Translations under genes and position numbers: made by a program
The notes under the pieces: generated by a model
What the model was told of the DNA's origin: nothing
Databases searched by the model: none
Seen by the model: only the letters and a program-made list of their open reading frames with translations
Part shown: positions 1 to 11,059 of the stretch, piece after piece
Numbering within the stretch: the stretch's first letter is position 1
How the letters are laid out: each line of letters opens with the position of its first letter
Assembly: GCA_017415765.1 (NCBI GenBank)
Contig: JAFQED010000009.1
Location: forward strand, 1-63,140
Source of the DNA: Desulfovibrio sp.
Lineage (GTDB): Bacteria; Desulfobacterota; Desulfovibrionia; Desulfovibrionales; Desulfovibrionaceae
DNA: 63,140 nucleotides
Reading direction: 5' to 3'

Positions 1-2
1 AG

Positions 3-1976
3 TTCTATGCCGAGCAGCTTGTGCAGCGCGGGCATAACTTTGCCATTGTGGACGAGGTGGACTCCATCCTCATTGACGAGGCCCGTACTCCCCTCATCAT
101 CTCTGGCGCGTCAGAGGAATCCGTTGGTATGTACCGCAATATAGACCAACTGGTTCGCAAACTCACACCAGAACACTACAGTATTGACGAAAAAGCCCGC
201 TCTGCCTCCCTGACTGATGCCGGTGTGGCCCGCTGTGAGGAGCTGCTTGGCCTAGACAATCTTTTTGACCCGGCTCACATCACGGCCCAGCACCATATTT
301 TGCAATCGCTCAAGGCTCACTGCATTTTCCGGCGGGATGTGGATTATATCGTGCAGAATGACCAGGTGGTCATCGTGGACGAGTTCACCGGCCGCCTGAT
401 GGAAGGACGCCGCTATTCCGACGGTCTGCACCAGGCCCTTGAAGCCAAGGAAGGAGTGACCATCGCCGCAGAAAACCAGACACTGGCAGCCATCACCTTC
501 CAGAACTATTTTCGCCTTTACGGCAAGCTGGCAGGCATGACCGGTACGGCCGATACCGAAGCGGTAGAATTTCAGCAAATATACAATCTTGAGGTCATTT
601 CCATCCCCCCCAACAAGCCCATGATCCGCAAGGACTTTCCTGACCTTATCTACCGCTCGCGGCAGGAAAAGTTTGACGCCATCGTGGAATCCATTGTTGC
701 ACTGCACAAGGCGCAGCAGCCGGTGCTGGTAGGCACCATTTCCATCGAAACCTCGGAAATGCTCTCCCGCCGCCTCAGCAAGCTGGGTATCCCCCACAAT
801 GTGCTCAATGCCAAGCAGCACGCCAAGGAAGCCGAGATCGTGGCGCAGGCCGGGCAAAAGGGCAAGGTGACCATTGCCACCAATATGGCTGGCCGTGGGA
901 CAGACATCGTGCTGGGTGAAGGTGTGGTGGAACTGGGCGGTCTGCATATCCTTGGTACGGAACGGCACGAAAGCCGCCGCATCGACAATCAGTTGCGCGG
1001 TCGCTCCGGCCGCCAGGGAGACCCTGGCTCTTCCCGCTTTTACCTTTCGCTGGAAGATGACCTGATGCGCCTTTTTGGCTCGGAGCGCATTGCCGGCATC
1101 ATGGAAAAGCTGGGACTGCGCGATGGTGAGGCCATTGAAAACGCCATGGTCACCCGTGCGGTGGAAAGTGCCCAGAAACGGGTGGAAGCCCACCATTTTG
1201 AAATCCGCAAGACCCTGCTGGACTATGACAACGTCATGAACCAGCAGCGTGAAGTCATTTACACTCTGCGCCGCGAACTGATGGTAGAGGACGACCTCTC
1301 CCCGGTACTGGAAGAATTTATGGGCGATGTGCTGGATGATGCCTACGGCGCGCTCTCCGGTCAGCGCGGCGATGCTCTGAAAGAACAGGAAGAAGCCACG
1401 CTGGGTCGGCTGCGCGATGTCTTCAATCTTGACCGTGTCCTGTCGGACAAGACTACGCTCCCCACACGCGAGGAAACCGAAGCGCATATCCGCGCCATGC
1501 TGGACGTGCTGCAAGCCGATACCGGCGAAAGCTACCGCGAAATCGTGCGCTACTTCCTGCTGGAAGAGCTTGACCGCTGCTGGAAGGAGCATTTGCGGAA
1601 TATGGACGCCCTGCGTGATGGCATTGGTCTGCGTGGGTATGGGCAGCGCGACCCCAAGCTGGAATACAAGCGAGAAGGCTTCTCCATGTTCCAGGATATG
1701 CTTTTCCAGATACGCGAAGGGGCCTTCAGGGCCTTAACGCGGGTTCGTGTGCAGCGGGCCAGCCCAGAGGAAGAAGCCTACGCCGCTGCCGCTAGCGAGG
1801 CTGTTGCGCAGGAATTTCGTCACAAAGAGGAACCTGCCAACATCTCCTATTCTGGCGGCGACACTGGTGGGGCAGAACGTCAGCCCGCCAAGGCTACGCC
1901 GCGCATAGGGCGCAATGATCCCTGCCCATGTGGCAGCGGTAAAAAATACAAAAAATGCTGCGGCATGGGCAAGTAG
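3..1976 (+). CDS. secA: Protein translocase subunit SecA (5' end outside window)
   Basis: SecA is the ATPase motor that drives preproteins through SecYEG. The reading frame is open from base 3, so the N-terminal part, including Walker A, lies outside the window. Visible here are the [11 protein letters not shown] Walker B/DEAD-type segment, the second helicase lobe with [10 protein letters not shown] and [11 protein letters not shown], the helical scaffold and wing region, and a C-terminal SEC-C zinc motif ([13 protein letters not shown]) that binds SecB and phospholipid. The visible part is about 657 residues. The stop is 7 nt before the folC start. Confidence 0.97.
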   Translation, partial: FYAEQLVQRGHNFAIVDEVDSILIDEARTPLIISGASEESVGMYRNIDQLVRKLTPEHYSIDEKARSASLTDAGVARCEELLGLDNLFDPAHITAQHHILQSLKAHCIFRRDVDYIVQNDQVVIVDEFTGRLMEGRRYSDGLHQALEAKEGVTIAAENQTLAAITFQNYFRLYGKLAGMTGTADTEAVEFQQIYNLEVISIPPNKPMIRKDFPDLIYRSRQEKFDAIVESIVALHKAQQPVLVGTISIETSEMLSRRLSKLGIPHNVLNAKQHAKEAEIVAQAGQKGKVTIATNMAGRGTDIVLGEGVVELGGLHILGTERHESRRIDNQLRGRSGRQGDPGSSRFYLSLEDDLMRLFGSERIAGIMEKLGLRDGEAIENAMVTRAVESAQKRVEAHHFEIRKTLLDYDNVMNQQREVIYTLRRELMVEDDLSPVLEEFMGDVLDDAYGALSGQRGDALKEQEEATLGRLRDVFNLDRVLSDKTTLPTREETEAHIRAMLDVLQADTGESYREIVRYFLLEELDRCWKEHLRNMDALRDGIGLRGYGQRDPKLEYKREGFSMFQDMLFQIREGAFRALTRVRVQRASPEEEAYAAAASEAVAQEFRHKEEPANISYSGGDTGGAERQPAKATPRIGRNDPCPCGSGKKYKKCCGMGK

Positions 1977-1983
1977 CCGCGCC

Positions 1984-3363
1984 ATGCCCCCCCTTTTTTC
2001 CCATTTTCAGGACGTGGAGGCCCATCTTGCCAAGATGGGCCTCTTCCATCAGGATTTGCGGCTTGAACGCATGGAACGTGCCTTGGCTGTCCTGGGACTG
2101 AGTGGCTCATCCAGACTGCCTTTCAGGGTTGTTCAGATATTGGGAACCAACGGTAAAGGATCCACAGCGGCTTTCCTGGACAGTCTGGCCCGACAGCACG
2201 GCTGCAGAACAGGACTGTACACCTCACCGCATTTTGTGTCCCCTGCCGAGCGTATCCGTATTAACGGCCAGCCTGTATCGACCGCCCTGTGGGCTGCGTC
2301 TGCCAATAAAATCATGGCAGCAGTCCCGGAACTGACCTATTTTGAATTTTTAACAGTTCTGGCTTTGCTGCTGTTTCGGGATGCCAGGGCCGACCTGGTC
2401 ATTCTGGAGGCTGGCCTGGGCGGTCGTCATGATGCCACCACAGCCGTGGCAGCCGACCTGCTCTGCTTCACGCCCGTGGCTCTTGACCATTGCGATGTAC
2501 TCGGCCACAGTTTGTACGAAATTGCCACCGACAAGGCCGCAGCTATCCGTTCTGCGGCTCCTGTCTGTACGGCGGTGCAATTTCCCCAGGTGGCCGCAGT
2601 TTTGCGCCAAGCTGCAAGCAGGCACAATGCCCCGCTGGAGGAAGCCCCTCCCCTGCCGTCCGAAGTTGGCAGACTGGGCCTTGCCGGGACACATCAGCGC
2701 GGCAATGCCGGGCTGGCCCTTGCCGCATGGCGCAAGCTGGCCCCCTTGCTGGGCCGTGAAGCTGGCACCCCCCAAAGCTGGGCCAAGGCCCTGCGCCACG
2801 CCTTTATTGCCGGACGCCTGCAAGTTGCCCCTGCCACGCCAGAGCGTCCCGCCCTCCTGCTTGACGGCGCACATAATCCCCATGGCATGAATACCTTGGT
2901 TGCGGCCCTGAAAAGCGGATTGCCAACCGCATCCCCGCCGCAGGCGGTAATTTTCTCCTGCCTTGCAGACAAGGACTGGCCAACGTCAGCACGTATGCTC
3001 AAGGCCGCCTTACCGCCGGACTGTCCCGTTTTTGTCCCCGGACTGGACAATCCCCGTGCCGCCGACCCTGCGGGGGTGTGCCGCTTTTGGAATACCTTGC
3101 CGCGTGGCGGCCATGCCCAGGTACAAGACGGCCCACATGCTGTGCAGAAGGCCCTGGCCCGTGCTGCAGCGGCCAGATCTCACACACAAGATACACGGGC
3201 TGACACAGGGCCTGTCCTTGTCACCGGCTCGCTCTATTTGCTGGCCGAGGTCTTTGCCCTGTACCCTCGCCTGCTTGTCGCGCCCCATATCAAGCCGAAT
3301 GTCATACCGACTGGCCTACCGCAAAACACGCCCGAAGCCAGCCCAAGAAAGGATAAAATATGA
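1984..3363 (+). CDS. folC: Folylpolyglutamate synthase / dihydrofolate synthase
   Basis: FolC adds glutamate to dihydropteroate and extends the gamma-glutamyl tail of folates. The 459-residue protein has the Mur-ligase-type P-loop GTNGKGST near residue 55, then TSPHF, LEAGLGGRHDATT and the C-terminal DGAHNPHG motif. The ATG at 1984 is chosen because it follows the secA stop; an upstream in-frame start at 1915 would overlap secA. Its stop overlaps the next ATG by 4 nt (ATGA), which suggests translational coupling to the aminopeptidase gene. Confidence 0.93.
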   Translation: MPPLFSHFQDVEAHLAKMGLFHQDLRLERMERALAVLGLSGSSRLPFRVVQILGTNGKGSTAAFLDSLARQHGCRTGLYTSPHFVSPAERIRINGQPVSTALWAASANKIMAAVPELTYFEFLTVLALLLFRDARADLVILEAGLGGRHDATTAVAADLLCFTPVALDHCDVLGHSLYEIATDKAAAIRSAAPVCTAVQFPQVAAVLRQAASRHNAPLEEAPPLPSEVGRLGLAGTHQRGNAGLALAAWRKLAPLLGREAGTPQSWAKALRHAFIAGRLQVAPATPERPALLLDGAHNPHGMNTLVAALKSGLPTASPPQAVIFSCLADKDWPTSARMLKAALPPDCPVFVPGLDNPRAADPAGVCRFWNTLPRGGHAQVQDGPHAVQKALARAAAARSHTQDTRADTGPVLVTGSLYLLAEVFALYPRLLVAPHIKPNVIPTGLPQNTPEASPRKDKI

Positions 3364-4763
3364 ATCAGCAACCCAACTATACACCACGCTCCGCGTGGGA
3401 AAGCTGTGCCGAACCGGCCCAATACGAGGCTGTGGAGACCTTTGCCAAACGCTATCTGGATTTTATCAGCCAGTGCAAGACGGAACGCGAAACCATCGCC
3501 TATGTCCGGGAACGTCTGCTCCAGGCCGGTTACGTTGAAAAGTTCTCTCCCGATGCCCCCTGCCTTTTTCGCCAGCTGCGCGGCAAGGCCCTGTTTGCCG
3601 TACGGCGTGGCTCTGCTCCTCTTGAACGGGGGCTCTCACTTATTGCCGCCCATGCCGATACCCCCCGGCTGGACTTCAAGCAACGTCCCCTTATCGAACA
3701 GCCCGGCGTAGCACAGGCTAAAACACATTATTACGGTGGCATCCGCAAATATCAGTGGCTGGCACGACCGTTGGCCCTGCACGGTGTCGTTGTGCGCGAC
3801 AATGGCGAGTGTGTTCAGGTGACTGTAGGGGAAAAGCCGGACGAGCCGGTTTTCTGCATTGCGGATCTTTTGCCGCATCTGGCCCAGAAGCAAGCCCAAC
3901 AGACAGTCAGTGATGCCTTTGAGGGCGAAAAGCTCAATATCATCCTTGCCCACCGACCCAAGACAGACAGGCAGGATGGGGAGACCGCTGACACGTCAGA
4001 CAGCACGGGCAAGGATGCCATCAAGGCCAGTCTGCTGGACTGTCTGCACAAAAAATACGGTATTGTGGAAGAAGACCTTATCAGTGCCGAACTTCAGGCA
4101 GTACCCGCCGGGCCAGCCCGTTTTGTGGGTTTTGACAAGGCCTTGCTGGGCGGTTACGGTCAGGATGACCGCATCTGCGTTTTTACCGCACTGGAAGCCC
4201 TGCTTACGGCCACACCCGGAGAAGGGCATATGGCCCTGATGCTCTGGGATAAGGAAGAAATCGGCTCCGATGGTGCCAGCGGCGCATCGTCACGCTTTTT
4301 CCAGTACTGTGTGGAAGACCTGGCCCGCGTGTGGGCTGCTGACACTCCGGCCTCGCATATCCTGCAAAACAGCCGGGCCATTTCGGCTGATGTTCATGCG
4401 GCCTTTGACCCGGACTTCCCCGAAGTCCATGAAAAGCAGAATGCCGCCCAACTGGGTTTTGGGCCATGCTTTGCCAAATACGGTGGTTCACGCGGCAAGT
4501 ACAGTGCCAGTGAGGCTGATGCAGAATACCTTGCCTGGCTGCGGGGCATCTTCAATACCCGTGGTATCCCGTGGCAGGCGGCCGAGCTGGGCAAGGTGGA
4601 TCAGGGCGGCGGGGGTACTGTGGCACTCTTCCTGGCGGCCTACGGTATGCAGGTCATTGACCTTGGGCCAGCCCTGCTCTCCATGCACAGTCCGTTTGAG
4701 CTGGCCAGCAGTGTTGACCTGTATGCGACATGGCAGGCCTATACGGCTTTTTTGGAAGCCTGA
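3360..4763 (+). CDS. M18-family aminopeptidase
   Basis: Predicted zinc aminopeptidase of the M18 (aspartyl aminopeptidase) family, 467 residues. Family landmarks are present in order: AAHADTPRLDFK (first metal His and Asp), GGYGQDDRICVFTALEAL, LWDKEEIGSDGASG (catalytic/metal Glu pair), SADVHAAFDPDF, and the late MHSPFELAS with the last metal His. It is translationally coupled to folC by a 4-nt overlap. The physiological substrate cannot be read from sequence; peptide turnover is the likely role. Confidence 0.88.
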   Translation: MNQQPNYTPRSAWESCAEPAQYEAVETFAKRYLDFISQCKTERETIAYVRERLLQAGYVEKFSPDAPCLFRQLRGKALFAVRRGSAPLERGLSLIAAHADTPRLDFKQRPLIEQPGVAQAKTHYYGGIRKYQWLARPLALHGVVVRDNGECVQVTVGEKPDEPVFCIADLLPHLAQKQAQQTVSDAFEGEKLNIILAHRPKTDRQDGETADTSDSTGKDAIKASLLDCLHKKYGIVEEDLISAELQAVPAGPARFVGFDKALLGGYGQDDRICVFTALEALLTATPGEGHMALMLWDKEEIGSDGASGASSRFFQYCVEDLARVWAADTPASHILQNSRAISADVHAAFDPDFPEVHEKQNAAQLGFGPCFAKYGGSRGKYSASEADAEYLAWLRGIFNTRGIPWQAAELGKVDQGGGGTVALFLAAYGMQVIDLGPALLSMHSPFELASSVDLYATWQAYTAFLEA

Positions 4764-4868
4764 TCACAATCCCAGCCATAGCGCGTATTTCAGCAGGGCA
4801 AAACCCGCTTGCACCTGAAACCGTTTTGCGCGATACTCGCTGGCCGAATCCACAAGGGGGCTGCAACC

Positions 4869-6077
4869 ATGCAGAACATCAAGAAAGTCGTGCTTGCCTA
4901 TTCCGGCGGGCTGGATACATCCGTCATCCTCAAATGGCTCATGGAAACCTACAAGTGCGAGGTCATCACCGTCACGGCTGACCTTGGCCAGCCAGAAGAC
5001 CTTTCCGGCGTGGAGGAAAAAGCCCTCAAAACCGGTGCCAGCAAGGCCTATGTGCTTGACCTGCGTGAGGAAATGGCCCGTGACTTTGTCTTTCCCATGC
5101 TGCGGGGTGCGGCCATTTATGAAGGACGCTACCTGCTGGGGACATCCATTGCCCGGCCGCTCATAGCCAAGGCACTGGTGGATGTGGCCCGCAAGGAAGG
5201 GGCCGATGCCATTGCCCACGGTGCCACCGGTAAGGGCAACGACCAGGTGCGCTTTGAATTTGCTGCCAATGCCCTTGCCCCTGACCTCAAGGTCATTGCC
5301 CCGTGGCGCGAGTGGGATCTCATGTCGCGCACGGCTCTGACCGCCTTTGCCGAAAAACACGGTATCTTCATTTCCAGCGAGGCCAAACGCTACAGCATGG
5401 ATGCCAACATGCTGCACACCAGCTTTGAAGGCAGCGAACTGGAACAGCCCGGCAATGAACCCCATGCCTCTTGCCATCAGCGGTGCGTACCGGTGGAGGA
5501 AGCCCCGGACACCCCCGAAATCGTCAGTGTAGAATTTGAACGCGGCAATCCTGTGGCCGTCAACGGGGAACGCCTCTCCCCCTATGAAATCATCCGCACA
5601 TTGAGCGAAATTGCCGGACGTAACGGCATTGGCCGTGATGACATGGTGGAAAACCGTTTTGTGGGCATGAAGTGCCGTGGCGTGTACGAAAATCCGGCCG
5701 GGACCCTGCTCTACAAGCTGCAACGCGACCTTGAGGGCATCTGCCTTGACCGGGAACTGCTGGGCATCCGCGACATGCTGGCCGTGCGCTACTCCCAGTG
5801 CGTCTATAACGGCTTCTGGTATTCGCCCGAACGTGAGGCCATGCAAGCCTTTATGGACAAGGCACAGGAAACCGTCAATGGTACCGTCCGCGCCAAGCTC
5901 TACAAGGGCGGTGTCTGGCCCCTGGCCCGCGTCTCGTCCACCTCGCTCTTTTCCGAAGACCTTGCCACCTTTGAAGAAGGCGGCGACTATGACCATAAGG
6001 ACGCGGCAGGCTTTATCCGGCTCAACAGTCTGCGTCTGCGTCTGTACGCGGCCATCAAGGACAGGCTTGGCCGCTAG
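4869..6077 (+). CDS. argG: Argininosuccinate synthase
   Basis: ArgG joins citrulline and aspartate using ATP in arginine biosynthesis. The 402-residue protein starts [18 protein letters not shown], with the ATP pyrophosphatase P-loop SGGLDTS at residues 13-19. It continues with the family segments [13 protein letters not shown] and [18 protein letters not shown]. The ATG at 4869 follows a purine-rich AAGGGGG site and matches family N-termini; an in-frame upstream start at 4809 adds 20 non-conserved residues. A strong terminator follows at 6101-6128, before argH. Confidence 0.96.
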   Translation: MQNIKKVVLAYSGGLDTSVILKWLMETYKCEVITVTADLGQPEDLSGVEEKALKTGASKAYVLDLREEMARDFVFPMLRGAAIYEGRYLLGTSIARPLIAKALVDVARKEGADAIAHGATGKGNDQVRFEFAANALAPDLKVIAPWREWDLMSRTALTAFAEKHGIFISSEAKRYSMDANMLHTSFEGSELEQPGNEPHASCHQRCVPVEEAPDTPEIVSVEFERGNPVAVNGERLSPYEIIRTLSEIAGRNGIGRDDMVENRFVGMKCRGVYENPAGTLLYKLQRDLEGICLDRELLGIRDMLAVRYSQCVYNGFWYSPEREAMQAFMDKAQETVNGTVRAKLYKGGVWPLARVSSTSLFSEDLATFEEGGDYDHKDAAGFIRLNSLRLRLYAAIKDRLGR

Positions 6078-6100
6078 GCCTCCCGTATCCGAACGGCCTC

Positions 6101-6128
6101 GCCCCGCTTTTGGTGGCGGGGCCTTTTT
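6101..6128 (+). terminator. Rho-independent terminator after argG
   Basis: GCCCCGC (6101-6107) pairs with GCGGGGC (6116-6122) around an 8-nt loop and is followed by CTTTTT. It sits between argG and argH, so argH may depend on read-through or on its own promoter. Confidence 0.8.
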
Positions 6129-6146
6129 GCCAGTAAGAGGAAAGGC

Positions 6147-7545
6147 ATGAAAACCAATCAAAGCTGGGGGGGGACGTTTCAGCCAGGGCCCCAAGGAAGC
6201 CGTTGCCCAATACACAGATTCGCAACGCTATGACCGCACCCTCTACGCGCAGGACATCCGCGCTTCGCAGGCCCATGCCCGTATGCTGGGGCGTCAGGGG
6301 GTTATCAGCCCTGCCGAGGCCGATACCCTTGTCCGGGGGCTGGATGATGTGCGCGCCGAAATAGAAGCTGGCAGCTTTGTCTGGAAGCCGGAACTGGAAG
6401 ATGTACACATGAACATCGAAGCCCGCCTGACGGAGCTGGTGGGCGAGGTGGGCAAAAAACTGCACACCGGTCGCAGCCGCAACGATCAGGTGGGGCTGAC
6501 CTTCCGTCTGTTTGTGGCCGACTGCCTTGACCTCTGGCAAGCCCGGTTGGTCGAGCTTTGTACGGTGCTGACACACCGTGCCAAGCAACACCGCGATGCC
6601 ATCCTGCCCGGCTGCACCCATTTGCAACCAGCCCAGCCAGTGAGCCTGGCTCACCATCTGCTGGCCTACGCCTGGATGTTCCGGCGCGATCACCAGCGCA
6701 TTGGCAGCAGCCTGGAGCGGGTGCGCGTTTCCCCGCTGGGGGCAGCGGCCCTGGCCGGTACCACCTATCCCCTCGATCCGCCATCGGTGGCGGCGGAAGT
6801 GGGCTTCGGGGCGGTATATCCCAACTCCCTGGATGCCGTCTCCGACCGTGATTTTGTGCTGGAAGCCCTGTTTGATGCCTCCTGTATCATGATGCACCTT
6901 TCGCGTCTGTGCGAGGAAATCATCCTCTGGGCCAATCCCGCTTTTGGCTTTGTGCGCCTACCGGACAGTTACGCCACAGGTTCTTCCATCATGCCGCAAA
7001 AAAAGAATCCAGACGTAGCGGAATTGATGCGCGGTAAGACCGGACGGGTCTATGGCTCACTGACCGCGCTGCTTACCATGATGAAGGGGCTGCCGCTGGC
7101 CTATAACCGTGATATGCAGGAAGACAAGGAAGGCTTTCTGGACACCCACGCCACAGTGGAGGCATCACTCCGCCTTATGGCTGGCATGTTGGAAGAGCTG
7201 GGCTTCAATACGAATCGTATGCGTGAAGCCTGCAAGGCGGGCTTCCTGAATGCAACGGAATTGGCTGATTATCTGGTGGGCAAGGGCTTGCCTTTCCGCA
7301 CGGCCCATCACGTCACCGGACAGGCCGTGGCCTTGGCCGAAAGCCAGGGCAAGGGGCTGGAAGATCTGGATCTACCAACCCTACAGACCTTGGAACCGCG
7401 CATTGAGGCCGATGTCCATGCAGTGCTGGACTACGCAGCCGCTGTACAGCGGCGTGAAACCCTAGGGGGCACTGGCCCGCTTTCCGTTGCCCGCCAGATT
7501 GATGAGCTGGGACACTGGCTGGCAGGACAGCAGGAGTCGGTATGA
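6147..7545 (+). CDS. argH: Argininosuccinate lyase, with apparent +1 frameshift in a G8 run
   Basis: ArgH cleaves argininosuccinate to arginine and fumarate. The downstream frame (from the ATG at 6283) carries the fumarase/aspartase-superfamily signature [11 protein letters not shown] and the TGRSRNDQV and HLQPAQPV segments. The expected start MKTNQSWGG lies at 6147 behind GTAAGAGGAAAGGC, but in a different frame. Eight Gs at 6166-6173 stand where seven would give [16 protein letters not shown] and join the frames. With seven Gs the protein would be about 465 residues. The rest is intact, so this is a sequencing error, a recent mutation or a phase-variable tract. The only in-frame ATG downstream (6283) would remove about 45 residues. 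The stop overlaps the next ATG (ATGA). Confidence 0.88.
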
Positions 7546-8120
7546 GCACGTCATCCCTCTCCCCGCAGGGGACGAATCCTGACGCTGCCAATTCTGGCGG
7601 ACAGGAGACTACTGCCCGAAAGAAGCGCAAGATCCCGTGGCTGGTTTGGGCCATACTTGTTTGGGGGGGGATCACCTGGCTGCTGTGGGGATTGATGATG
7701 CGGCCAGAAATCCCGCCTTTGAAGGAAGGTCTGCTGGCTTTGGCGGGAACAGTTCCGCCCGCCATCGGAACAGCTTTTGGGACTGACATACCGACTGACA
7801 GTTGGACGCGAGACTATCAGGCCCATCTGCTGGCAGGAGAAAAGAAACACACTGACCCGGCCCACAGGGACGCCCACAGGGTCCTTTGCATCAGGGAGGC
7901 TATCCAGGCCAACCGACTGGACGTGGCTTGCGCCACTGCCCGCAGCATAGAAGGCCCGGCCAAACGCGATGAGGTCATGGTCGATCTCATCCCTCTGGTG
8001 GCCACAGACTGCCAGGGACTGCCCCTTGCTGTCTGGACATCCCTGACCCTGCACAGCAAGGAAGCTAAGATCCCGATACACAAGCTGCTCAATGAACGCT
8101 GGGACGAATGTCCTCGCTGA
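7542..8120 (+). CDS. Unknown single-pass membrane protein
   Basis: A 192-residue protein I do not recognise. The first ~30 residues are polar and end in a basic cluster (RKKRK). A Trp-rich hydrophobic segment follows at about residues 32-52 ([20 protein letters not shown]), so the rest is probably anchored by one helix. The C-terminal two thirds carry paired cysteines (VLCIREA, VACATAR, ATDCQG, WDECP) and look like a compact helical domain. It overlaps argH by 4 nt and may be co-translated with it. Confidence 0.7.
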   Translation: MSTSSLSPQGTNPDAANSGGQETTARKKRKIPWLVWAILVWGGITWLLWGLMMRPEIPPLKEGLLALAGTVPPAIGTAFGTDIPTDSWTRDYQAHLLAGEKKHTDPAHRDAHRVLCIREAIQANRLDVACATARSIEGPAKRDEVMVDLIPLVATDCQGLPLAVWTSLTLHSKEAKIPIHKLLNERWDECPR

Positions 8121-8146
8121 AACACCCCGGCGCAACAGGAGTCCGC

Positions 8147-9001
8147 ATGAGCCACGCTTCCTACTCCTGGCCTCACTGGCTTGGTGCAACGCGCATTGAT
8201 GACGCCAGTCTGGGCGCAGCCTATGAGGCAACCCCCGCTGCACAGCGGGCTGCACTCAAAACAGGCTTGGCATTGGGGCATATGCACTTTGGGCAAAGCC
8301 TCGGTACGGTCTTCACAAGGCGCAGTGACCGGCATCTGGGCTTCTGGCAGCAGGAACAGCGTATGCCCGCCCACTGGGCATTGGTGTGTATCAGTCCCTC
8401 TTACAGTGCAGCAGCCCGTCTGGCAGCGGCCTGTTTGCCCGCCCTGCTGGCCGATGTCCCTCTGCTGGGCGTGGCCTGTGTGGGTGGGAAGCCACAGCCC
8501 TCGGCACTGGTTTGCCTTGAGCTCTGCGGGGTAGAAGACATTTTTGCGCTGGAGATCGATGCAGGAATAAAGCTTCTCCAGTCCCTTCCGAGCAACAGAG
8601 GTCGCCTTGTCCTCCTGCACAGTGGGGAGCTGACACAGCTGGCCCACCTGGCGCGTGATTTGCGCATACCCTGCTTTGAGGAAGCCGCACCACCTCGTCT
8701 GCTGCTCAAGGATCCCGCTGCCTTTGACGCGGCTCTGCTGGACTTTGCCCACGGAAGCCCTGTCCCTGCTGCTCCCACTGAAGGTACGACAGACGAGACC
8801 ACAATGGCAGATGCCGTGTATATGGTAAAGCCATCTCTAGCCACACCTACGGACGGCCCTTCTACCGCTGCAACTCTGCCCCCTCTTGTGCTGACGCCCG
8901 GCTGTGAGGGCTTTTGGCTGCATCAGGGCTTGACAGCAGACTTTTTCACCCTTGTGCAGCGCAGCTTCGGCCCGCTGCCCCTGCCCCCCCTTTACCTTTG
9001 A
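8147..9001 (+). CDS. Conserved-looking protein with weak HisD-like resemblance
   Basis: A 284-residue protein of unknown role. The ATG at 8147 has an AGGAG site 6 nt upstream; a start at 8108 would overlap the previous gene and lacks such a site. The middle (around LLADVPLLGVACVGG and LELCGVEDIFALEIDAG) faintly resembles the Rossmann-like half of histidinol dehydrogenase, but I see no complete zinc or NAD site. This is a resemblance only. It lies directly upstream of the EF-G paralogue, in the same orientation with a 12-nt gap. Confidence 0.65.
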   Translation: MSHASYSWPHWLGATRIDDASLGAAYEATPAAQRAALKTGLALGHMHFGQSLGTVFTRRSDRHLGFWQQEQRMPAHWALVCISPSYSAAARLAAACLPALLADVPLLGVACVGGKPQPSALVCLELCGVEDIFALEIDAGIKLLQSLPSNRGRLVLLHSGELTQLAHLARDLRIPCFEEAAPPRLLLKDPAAFDAALLDFAHGSPVPAAPTEGTTDETTMADAVYMVKPSLATPTDGPSTAATLPPLVLTPGCEGFWLHQGLTADFFTLVQRSFGPLPLPPLYL

Positions 9002-9013
9002 GCGAGGCTCGCC

Positions 9014-11056
9014 ATGCCAGCCATTGACGACATCCGCAATATCGGGATCATCGCCCATATTGATGCGGGCAAAACCACTCTTTCAGAACGAATGCTCTTC
9101 TACAGCCGCAAAATCCACCGCATGGGTGAAGTCCATGACGGAGCAGCCACCATGGATTATCTGCCGGAAGAGCAGGAGCGCGGCATTACCATCACCTCGG
9201 CCTGCACCACCTGTCAGTGGAGGGACAAGACTATCAACCTGATTGATACCCCCGGCCATGTGGACTTTACCATAGAAGTGGAACGCTCACTGCGGGTATT
9301 GGACGGAGCTGTGGGGGTCTTTTGCGCCGTTGGAGGAGTAGAGCCACAGTCCGAAACAGTCTGGCGACAATCCGAGGGCTTCCGCGTCCCCAAAATCGCT
9401 TTCATCAATAAACTGGACAGGATCGGGGCAAATTTTGAAGCTGTGCTTGACGCCATGCACAGCCGCCTTCAGTGCAATCCCGTTCCCCTCACCATCCCAC
9501 AGGGACAGGGCGAAGATTTCACAGGTGTCATCGACCTCCTTACCGAGGAAAGTTTGCACTTTGACCCGGCAGATCAGGGGAGTACCGTCCTTCGCAGTCC
9601 CCTGGACGAGGAGACAGCAGCCTTCGCTGCCCCGTGGCGCGAGCAGATGCTGGAAAAACTGGCCGAGTCTGATGAAACTTTTCTTGAGTTATGGATGGAG
9701 GGGAACTTCGATCGACAGGATATACTGGCAGCCCTGCGCCGGGCCACACTGGCCCGCAGCCTGACGCCGGTATTCTGTGGTTCGGCTCTGCGCAACAGCG
9801 GGGTGCAGCCCCTACTGGACGCCGTGTGCGATTTACTGCCCGCCCCCGTTGATGTCCCTGCCCCGTTCGCCCGCCTTGCCGATGGCACTGAAAGCCCGGT
9901 CCCAGCAGATCCGGCAGCCCCAATGGTAGCACTGGTCTTCAAGGTGCTGGTGGAAAATGGCCGTAAGCTGGCCTTCATGCGGCTCTATGCCGGCCAGTTC
10001 CGCGAGGGAGACAGCCTCCGTAATGCAGCCCGTAAACAGGATGACCGGGTAGGACGTATTTTCCGCCTCCATGCCGACAGACGCGAGCAGCTTGATGCAG
10101 CGAGAGCGGGCGACATCGTTGCCGTGGTAGGCCTGCGCGGGGCGCACACCGGGGAAACATACACCGCACGAGGGCATGAGCTGATTCTGGAAGCCATTGA
10201 TGCCCATGCCCCGGTACTGACCCTGGCATTGGAGCCACGCAATGCCGATGAGGGCAAGGTGCTGGACGATGCCTTAGCCCGCTATCTGGAAGAAGACCCC
10301 ACCCTGCGTTCTTCTGTTGATGAGGATTCGGCAACACGGATGCTTTCTGGCATGGGAGAGCTGCACCTTGAAGTCCTGCTTGAACGGATGCGGCGCGAAT
10401 ACGGCATCAGCCCCCGTGTGGGACAACCGCAGGTCGTCCTGCGTGAAACTATCCGCAAAGAGGCCGGGGCTGAGGCACTCTTTGACCGCGAACTCGGCAA
10501 GGAACGCCATCAGGGTGAGGTGCATCTCAATGTGTCTCCCCGACCGCGCAACGCGGGTAACAGCGTACAGGTAGGAGATTTTTTACCCACAGATCCGCAA
10601 GAATCCCGCAAGATTTTACCCCCCGCCCTGCTGGAGGCCGCATTGGATGGTATTCGTGATGGCTTGCAAAGCGGGCAGCTGACTGGCTGGCCCGTGGTAG
10701 ATGTAGCCGTGACCCTGACCAATGTGCAGCGTACAGAAGGCCTGACTACTGCTCCCGGCTGCCATATGGCGGCAGGTCAGGCCCTGCGTGACGCTCTGGC
10801 TGCAGCTACGCCTGTGACGCTGGAACCCATCATGCGTGTGGAAATCAATGTGCCGGAAGACTTCCTTGGTCCTGCCATCAGCCTGTTCAATACTGCTGGT
10901 GGCAAGGTGGAAGACCTGGCTGACCATTCCGGCCGCAAGCTGCTGCGGGGCACTGCCCCCTTGCGACGTCTGTTCGGCTTCTCCACTTCCCTGCGTTCGG
11001 CAACCCAGGGACGGGCCGGACTGGTGCTGGCCTTTGACCGTTTTGACCTGCCCTGA
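9014..11056 (+). CDS. Elongation factor G (FusA-type paralogue)
   Basis: Translational GTPase of the EF-G family, 680 residues, acting in ribosome translocation or recycling. The G domain has AHIDAGKTT (residues 14-22), the switch-II DTPGHVDF, and NKLDRIG for guanine recognition. Domains II-V follow, with the domain IV/V segment near VEINVPEDFLGPAI. It is not next to rpsL, rpsG or tuf, so it may be a second copy rather than the main fusA; I give no symbol for that reason. It is followed 3 nt later by rsmA. Confidence 0.9.
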   Translation: MPAIDDIRNIGIIAHIDAGKTTLSERMLFYSRKIHRMGEVHDGAATMDYLPEEQERGITITSACTTCQWRDKTINLIDTPGHVDFTIEVERSLRVLDGAVGVFCAVGGVEPQSETVWRQSEGFRVPKIAFINKLDRIGANFEAVLDAMHSRLQCNPVPLTIPQGQGEDFTGVIDLLTEESLHFDPADQGSTVLRSPLDEETAAFAAPWREQMLEKLAESDETFLELWMEGNFDRQDILAALRRATLARSLTPVFCGSALRNSGVQPLLDAVCDLLPAPVDVPAPFARLADGTESPVPADPAAPMVALVFKVLVENGRKLAFMRLYAGQFREGDSLRNAARKQDDRVGRIFRLHADRREQLDAARAGDIVAVVGLRGAHTGETYTARGHELILEAIDAHAPVLTLALEPRNADEGKVLDDALARYLEEDPTLRSSVDEDSATRMLSGMGELHLEVLLERMRREYGISPRVGQPQVVLRETIRKEAGAEALFDRELGKERHQGEVHLNVSPRPRNAGNSVQVGDFLPTDPQESRKILPPALLEAALDGIRDGLQSGQLTGWPVVDVAVTLTNVQRTEGLTTAPGCHMAAGQALRDALAAATPVTLEPIMRVEINVPEDFLGPAISLFNTAGGKVEDLADHSGRKLLRGTAPLRRLFGFSTSLRSATQGRAGLVLAFDRFDLP

Positions 11057-11059
11057 GCC

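Noticed and set aside
252-1592. 446-aa minus-strand frame inside secA, and similar long antisense frames (4764-6215, 13929-15203, 17397-18713, 24551-25648, 30070-31230, 35216-36517)
   Set aside because: All lie opposite well-identified genes in G+C-rich DNA, where the antisense frame is often open; none has family motifs or a ribosome site.
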